Translations under genes and position numbers: made by a program
Shown: positions 60,230 to 64,000 of the stretch, in pieces
How positions within the stretch are numbered: position 1 is the first letter of the stretch
How the letters are laid out: the number at the start of each line of letters is the position of its first letter
Notes under the pieces: generated by a model
What the model was told of the DNA's origin: nothing
Databases searched by the model: none
Seen by the model: only the letters and a program-made list of their open reading frames with translations
Assembly: GCA_964573715.1 (NCBI GenBank)
Contig: CAZNKR010000002.1
Location: 1-64,000, forward strand
Source: SVEL01 sp964573715
GTDB lineage: Bacteria > Bacillota > Clostridia > Lachnospirales > Lachnospiraceae
DNA length: 64,000 nt
Direction: 5' to 3'

Positions 60230-61150
60230 CTATAATTGAGTAATTGTATATTTTTTTACTAGTAATTCTGGATTGTATGATAATTTTGCCTTTCTAAGGC
60301 CTAAAAGTCCCATATCATCCTCACGATTTACATATCTTGCATCCGGAAAACAATTAATTAAAAATTGTTGGTTAATAAAGTTATACAAACCTCTAATTTT
60401 AGGATTAGCTTTTTCTACATGAATGTAGGCAGTTTCTTCCTCTTCGATATATGTTCCAATGGTAAATGCCTCAAGGATATCATCCACATATACACTCATG
60501 AGATAATACTTAATCATTTGGCAATTATTCAAAATATATTCTATTCCTTTAAGTTCATAATCATCTCTATTATACTCATCCACTATGCCTCTTTCATCAT
60601 GCCATCTGTGGAGAAAATTAATGATTTCTTCCTTATCTTCACAACAAGGAATTTTTATTTTGTATCTACCCGCATATTCTTTCATAAAAGCATTAAGATG
60701 ATTCTTCTTTTTATGAAACCTCTTGCCAGGCAAAGTCATTAATTCTTTTGCATTATACACATAATCAAAATAATCTCTTTCTTCTTCCACAAGATATTTA
60801 TCTCTAGGCAAATCCAAAATATTTACAGCTTCTTCATCAACAAGATAAAGCTTAAGCTTATGACCCAGCTTGTTATTAAAATAATCCTGTAATTCTTCAA
60901 AACAATATTTTAAGTTTTCATTCTTACACAATGGTGTAGATGAAAAAATCTCATTTTTAATTCTGTATATCCACATAAGTCCGTACTCATTAACAAAATA
61001 ACGTGTTTGGTAATAATCTTTCCACATATAGCAGTCTGTTATTACATTCTCACAGGTACCGGACTTACGCAAACTAAAATAACTTTTAATTTTATCGTAA
61101 TCTACAGGAATAACCTCCTGTAAATCTTTATAATTTTTATATTCTGTCAA
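60230..61150 (-). CDS. DUF2156-domain protein (GNAT-like, related to lysyl-phosphatidylglycerol synthase C-terminus)
   Basis: A 306-residue soluble protein starting at TTG nine bases after AGGAG. It has LPGKRFHKKKNHLNAF (about 139-154), a basic motif typical of DUF2156 and FemX/LPG-synthase-like GNAT folds, and RDDMGLLGLRKAKLSYNPE-like REDDMGLLGLRKAKLSYNP near the C-terminus (about 277-295). The family joins aminoacyl groups or other acyl groups to acceptors, but this branch has no proven role. It lies between ispF and the GNAT gene. Confidence 0.8.
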   Translation of the reverse strand: MTEYKNYKDLQEVIPVDYDKIKSYFSLRKSGTCENVITDCYMWKDYYQTRYFVNEYGLMWIYRIKNEIFSSTPLCKNENLKYCFEELQDYFNNKLGHKLKLYLVDEEAVNILDLPRDKYLVEEERDYFDYVYNAKELMTLPGKRFHKKKNHLNAFMKEYAGRYKIKIPCCEDKEEIINFLHRWHDERGIVDEYNRDDYELKGIEYILNNCQMIKYYLMSVYVDDILEAFTIGTYIEEEETAYIHVEKANPKIRGLYNFINQQFLINCFPDARYVNREDDMGLLGLRKAKLSYNPELLVKKYTITQL

Positions 61151-61166
61151 ATCAAAAATCTCCTAA

Positions 61167-61730
61167 CTAAGAATTCTTATTACATCCACTGCATCCACTA
61201 CATCCACCAGTTTTATTAGGGGAGTTTGTAACATCTATACTACCATAAATGTAATTATCCACTGAACTTAGTAGTGCTATAGATTGAGATGAAACGCCTT
61301 CACTTTTTCCTGTAAATCCTAAGCCTTCCTCTGTGGTTGCTTTTATATTTATTTGATTAATTTCAATATGGAGAGCCTTTGCAATATTCTCACGCATAGC
61401 CTGTATATATGGAGCCATCTTTGGCTTTTGGGCAATAATTGTTGCATCAATATTATCTATAACATACCCCTCTTTATCAACAAGAGCTCTTACATGTTCT
61501 AATAGCGTAATACTAGATATTCCCTTATAAGCATTATCCGTATCAGGAAAATGCTTGCCAATATCACCTAATGCACATGCACCAAGTAAAGAATCCATAA
61601 TAGCATGCAAAAGCACATCAGCATCCGAGTGACCAAGTAATCCTAATTCATATGGAATATTCACTCCGCCAAGTATCAACTCTCTGCCTTCTACTAACTT
61701 ATGAACATCATATCCCATACCTATTCTCAT
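61167..61730 (-). CDS. ispF: 2-C-methyl-D-erythritol 2,4-cyclodiphosphate synthase with Cys-rich tail
   Basis: A 187-residue enzyme of the MEP isoprenoid pathway. The zinc site is in MGYDVHKL (Asp8, His10) and GLLGHSDADVLLHAIMD (His about 34-42), followed by GDIGKHFPDTD and KATTEEGLGFTGKSEG. The usual length is about 157-160 residues; here a tail of about 30 residues ends in GGCSGCSGCNKNS. The tail could bind metal. The ATG overlaps the PAP2 stop by four bases (ATGA). Confidence 0.93.
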   Translation of the reverse strand: MRIGMGYDVHKLVEGRELILGGVNIPYELGLLGHSDADVLLHAIMDSLLGACALGDIGKHFPDTDNAYKGISSITLLEHVRALVDKEGYVIDNIDATIIAQKPKMAPYIQAMRENIAKALHIEINQINIKATTEEGLGFTGKSEGVSSQSIALLSSVDNYIYGSIDVTNSPNKTGGCSGCSGCNKNS

Positions 61731-62407
61731 ATATTAACCTCACTTTTTGTGGTTTTATTTCTTTTTTCTTTGTCAAATATCTTTGACCAATTTATAGCAT
61801 ATACAAATACGTACATAAGTATGCTAAGAGTTATTCCTCCAATAACATCTACAACTGAATGTTGTTTCAAAAACATAGTTGATAAGATAATAAGAATACT
61901 CAATATTCCTGAACAGATCTTTATCCAAACTTTATCTTTTAATTTATGACTCTTACACAAAACAATAAATGCACCTACAGAATTAAACACGTGAATACTT
62001 GGAAATACATTTGTATTGGTGTCCGCTGTATAGATGAAGCCCATAATTTTGGTGCAAAAATTGTCATTCACAAAAGATTCTACACGAAGATCTTGACCAT
62101 TTGGCCAAAGTGTACAAATCAGTAAGCAAACTGACATTCCAATGAAAAGATATGCACTAGCATAGTAAAATTCATCCTTTGATGTAAACAAAACAAAAGC
62201 CACTACTATGGGAATATATACAAACCAGATAACATATGGGATGATAAACCATTCGCAAAAAGGTATCATATCATCAAATGCAACATGTAAATTTGTAAAA
62301 TCAGACTGTGGAGTTATAGTTCTTTCTAAAGTATAAAACCATGGAATATATATGAGAATATAAAATAATGTCCATGCGTGACTATATTTTTTAATAAATG
62401 CTTTCAT
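61727..62407 (-). CDS. PAP2-superfamily membrane phosphatase
   Basis: 226 residues from the ATG at 62407, five bases after GGAG; an ATG 27 bases upstream has a weaker site. Five to six hydrophobic segments are seen. Motifs of the lipid-phosphatase family are FPSIHVFNSVGA (about 145-156, with Ile where PSGH is usual) and KQHSVVDVIGG (about 190-200). It may dephosphorylate undecaprenyl or other lipid phosphates. The overlap with ispF hints at a link to isoprenoid lipids, but that is inference. Confidence 0.8.
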   Translation of the reverse strand: MKAFIKKYSHAWTLFYILIYIPWFYTLERTITPQSDFTNLHVAFDDMIPFCEWFIIPYVIWFVYIPIVVAFVLFTSKDEFYYASAYLFIGMSVCLLICTLWPNGQDLRVESFVNDNFCTKIMGFIYTADTNTNVFPSIHVFNSVGAFIVLCKSHKLKDKVWIKICSGILSILIILSTMFLKQHSVVDVIGGITLSILMYVFVYAINWSKIFDKEKRNKTTKSEVNI

Positions 62408-62514
62408 AATGTCTCCATCTATATATGATTCCATTTACTTCCAGTTGAAGCAAAGTAAAGTGATTATATCACAACCATTTTTATTAAACAACTTAAGAAT
62501 AATAAAAATAATAT

Positions 62515-62545
62515 AAAAAAAGCTTGAAACAAAAGTTTCAAGCTT
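62515..62545 (-). terminator. Terminator of the tRNA-Val/tRNA-Met transcript
   Basis: A perfect 11-bp stem (AAGCTTGAAAC with GTTTCAAGCTT, 62535-62545 and 62520-62530) with a four-base loop, followed by a T run on the minus strand. Confidence 0.9.
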
Positions 62546-62562
62546 TTAGTCATAAATATGAA

Positions 62563-62636
62563 TGGCTAAGAAGGGATTCGAACCCCTGACACCGCGGGTA
62601 TGAACCGCGTGCTCTAGCCAACTGAGCTACTTAGCC
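62563..62636 (-). tRNA. tRNA-Met (anticodon CAT)
   Basis: Minus-strand cloverleaf: acceptor GGCTAAG with CTTAGCC, D arm GCTC/GAGC, anticodon stem CGCGG/CCGCG with loop TTCATAC, and T arm AGGGG-TTCGAAT-CCCTT. CAT with an A-T-type first acceptor layout and no initiator features suggests elongator Met; a CAT tRNA for Ile (lysidine-modified) cannot be excluded by anticodon alone. Confidence 0.9.
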
Positions 62637-62658
62637 GCAAATAGTTTAAAGAAATAAG

Positions 62659-62731
62659 TGGGACCTACAGGGCTCGAACCTGTGACCCTCTGCTTGTAAG
62701 GCAGATGCTCTCCCAGCTGAGCTAAGATCCC
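62659..62731 (-). tRNA. tRNA-Val (anticodon TAC)
   Basis: Minus-strand cloverleaf: acceptor GGGATCT with AGGTCCC, D arm GCTC/GAGC, anticodon stem TCTGC/GCAGA with loop CTTACAA, and T arm ACAGG-TTCGAGC-CCTGT. It is transcribed ahead of tRNA-Met, 22 bases apart. Confidence 0.95.
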
Positions 62732-62760
62732 ATTTTTTGCCTCTTCAAACCTGCCTAGGT

Positions 62761-62789
62761 AGTATACACAATCTGTCCAAATATGTCAA
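62761..62789 (-). promoter_or_regulatory. Predicted promoter of the tRNA-Val/tRNA-Met unit
   Basis: TTGACA (62789-62784), a 17-base spacer and TATACT (62766-62761) on the minus strand, about 30 bases before tRNA-Val. Confidence 0.75.
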
Positions 62790-62839
62790 TAACTTTTTTG
62801 GAATTTTTAATTTACTTTTTAATCCGACTTTTTGAATTT

Positions 62840-63859
62840 TTAATTAAATCCAAATAATTTCTGTGCCACCTTGTATCCTGCAACGGAAAGCAATCTTCCA
62901 AACTTCCCTGGAAGATTCATCCAAATGCCAAGAATAGAAAATCTTAATTTTTTATATATACTTGGATATTCAGCCTTAAGCCAATTCCAAAGTTCCTTTT
63001 TCTTTTCAAGATTTTCTGGTGTCTTTGATAGAATAAGCATAATGGATGCAATACACATCATCATATCTAGATATTGCACCATATATTTATTAAGCTTTTC
63101 ACTTTCCACATTCATTGTTGCATAATCCTCAATCATAATCTTAGCAACTCGAATATGCTGATCAATACGTGAAATCATTACAGACTCATTTACTGACTGA
63201 TCATCTCTTCCAATGAAGTATCTGTAAAAATCCACATCGATATAACATACTTTTTTTACACTTGGAAGTGGTTTAAATACATAAATATTGTCTACATAAA
63301 ATGTGTGTTTTGGCAATTTTAAACCACATTCTCTTAAAAGCTCAGTTCTATATATTACAGAATGCATTAAAATGTATTGGGATTTCTTAAAGCTAATCTT
63401 TCCATCCCATGAAGTAATATGACGAGCTGCAATCGCTGAACGATAATTCATAACTTTCTTATGTTTTACACCCTGTTTTTCATATACAAAGTTTGATAAA
63501 AGCATATCCAGGTTTTTATTATTATCCACCATATATCTAAGAGTTTTTAGTATAGTTGATAATGCTTTTTCATCAACCCAATCATCACTATCTACAACCT
63601 TAAAAAATACTCCTGTTGCATTTTTAAGTCCTGTATTAACTGCTTGTCCATGACCACCATTTTCTTGATGAACAGCTTTAATTATTGATGGATGCTCGCT
63701 TGCAAGTCTATCAGCGATTTGGGCTGTATTATCCTTTTGTGAACCGTCATCAACAATAATTATTTCCATATCTTCTCCGCCAGAAAGCAAGGTTTCTACG
63801 CAATGCTCCATATATTCGGCAGAATTGTAACAAGGTATAGCTACACTTAATAATTTCAT
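62840..63859 (-). CDS. Family 2 glycosyltransferase
   Basis: A 339-residue GT-A fold enzyme. SVAIPCYNSAEYMEHCVETL (about 5-24) and IIIVDDGSQKDNT (about 34-46) bind the nucleotide sugar, and the DxD-like VVDSDDWVDE (about 92-101) binds the metal. The C-terminal 130 residues are basic and may touch the membrane. The ATG overlaps the glf stop by one base, so it probably belongs to a cell-wall or exopolysaccharide cluster using galactofuranose. The acceptor is unknown. Confidence 0.88.
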   Translation of the reverse strand: MKLLSVAIPCYNSAEYMEHCVETLLSGGEDMEIIIVDDGSQKDNTAQIADRLASEHPSIIKAVHQENGGHGQAVNTGLKNATGVFFKVVDSDDWVDEKALSTILKTLRYMVDNNKNLDMLLSNFVYEKQGVKHKKVMNYRSAIAARHITSWDGKISFKKSQYILMHSVIYRTELLRECGLKLPKHTFYVDNIYVFKPLPSVKKVCYIDVDFYRYFIGRDDQSVNESVMISRIDQHIRVAKIMIEDYATMNVESEKLNKYMVQYLDMMMCIASIMLILSKTPENLEKKKELWNWLKAEYPSIYKKLRFSILGIWMNLPGKFGRLLSVAGYKVAQKLFGFN

Positions 63860-64000
63860 TATTTTACAAACTCCTTTACTAAATTGAGTGCCTTTTCTAC
63901 AATACCATCAATATTATAATACTTGTATTCGGCCAAACGTCCAAGTAAGTGGAAATTCTTGTATTCCGAAACAAGATTAACATATTTTTCATAAATTGCT
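63859..64000 (-). CDS. glf: UDP-galactopyranose mutase, C-terminal fragment cut by the window edge
   Basis: The last 46 codons are present on the minus strand, ending YYNIDGIVEKALNLVKEFVK before TAA. The segment FHLLGRLAEYKYYNID matches the conserved end of Glf, a flavoenzyme that turns UDP-galactopyranose into UDP-galactofuranose. The stop overlaps the ATG of the glycosyltransferase gene (TAATG). Only the end is visible, so catalytic motifs cannot be checked. Confidence 0.85.
   Translation of the reverse strand, partial: AIYEKYVNLVSEYKNFHLLGRLAEYKYYNIDGIVEKALNLVKEFVK

Overview
This AT-rich window reads as chromosomal backbone of a Gram-positive anaerobe of the class Clostridia, most likely a Lachnospiraceae member. 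The reasons are a six-cysteine SCIFF peptide with its radical SAM maturase, a one-piece SecDF, T-box leaders on aminoacyl-tRNA synthetase operons, a TIGR04086-type membrane protein, and strong AGGAGG ribosome sites with some GTG and TTG starts. Almost all genes lie on the minus strand. The exceptions are pyrBI, a TIGR04086-like gene, one AraC regulator and one tRNA. I see no insertion sequence, prophage, CRISPR array or rRNA operon.

Layout. 1-2.4 kb: the first codons of nrdR, a gutted remnant of a sporulation sigma factor (SigG type), and recJ. 2.4-6.3 kb: scfA-scfB-secDF. 6.3-11.6 kb: a Na/Pi cotransporter with a PhoB/PhoR-like two-component pair, then a CNNM/CBS membrane protein. 12.0-17.7 kb: a compact, divergent Tad-like secretion or pilus operon (MinD/CpaE-like ATPase, CpaF-like ATPase, a single protein that looks like TadB and TadC joined, and four small single-membrane-segment proteins, one of only 53 residues). 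17.9-19.7 kb: pyrBI converging on RNase P RNA. 19.8-26.2 kb: dgt-dnaG-rpoD-trmK-nucleoside kinase. 26.2-30.4 kb: deoD and a heterodimeric ABC exporter. 30.5-46.1 kb: alpha-glucan use, with a maltodextrin ABC importer, an amylase lipoprotein, debranching enzyme, pullulanase, glycogen phosphorylase, a GH13 alpha-glucosidase and two AraC-type regulators. 46.4-55.7 kb: an AEC transporter, T-box-controlled thrS, and glnS-DUF2225-MocR-DUF6062. 55.8-59.5 kb: tRNA-Thr and a T-box-controlled cysE-cysS-mrnC-rlmB operon. 59.5-62.4 kb: PAP2-ispF-DUF2156-GNAT. 62.5-64 kb: tRNA-Val, tRNA-Met, a glycosyltransferase and the end of glf.

How it fits together. The central block predicts uptake and breakdown of starch-derived oligosaccharides: surface amylase, then importer, then cytoplasmic pullulanase, debranching enzyme, alpha-glucosidase and phosphorylase. 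The two T-box leaders carry plausible specifier codons (ACU for Thr, UGC for Cys), and a matching tRNA-Thr(GGU) is encoded nearby.

The most interesting points are: the divergent Tad-like operon, with three consecutive small genes sharing a MEN/MED-type N-terminus, a ribosome site separated from its start by a hairpin, and two palindromes at its promoter; the SigG remnant; an AraC-type response regulator with Glu in place of the phospho-accepting Asp; a MocR regulator whose PLP lysine is replaced by arginine; and repeated tandem duplication of gene 3' ends together with their stop codons. All calls come from reading the sequence; no database search was run.
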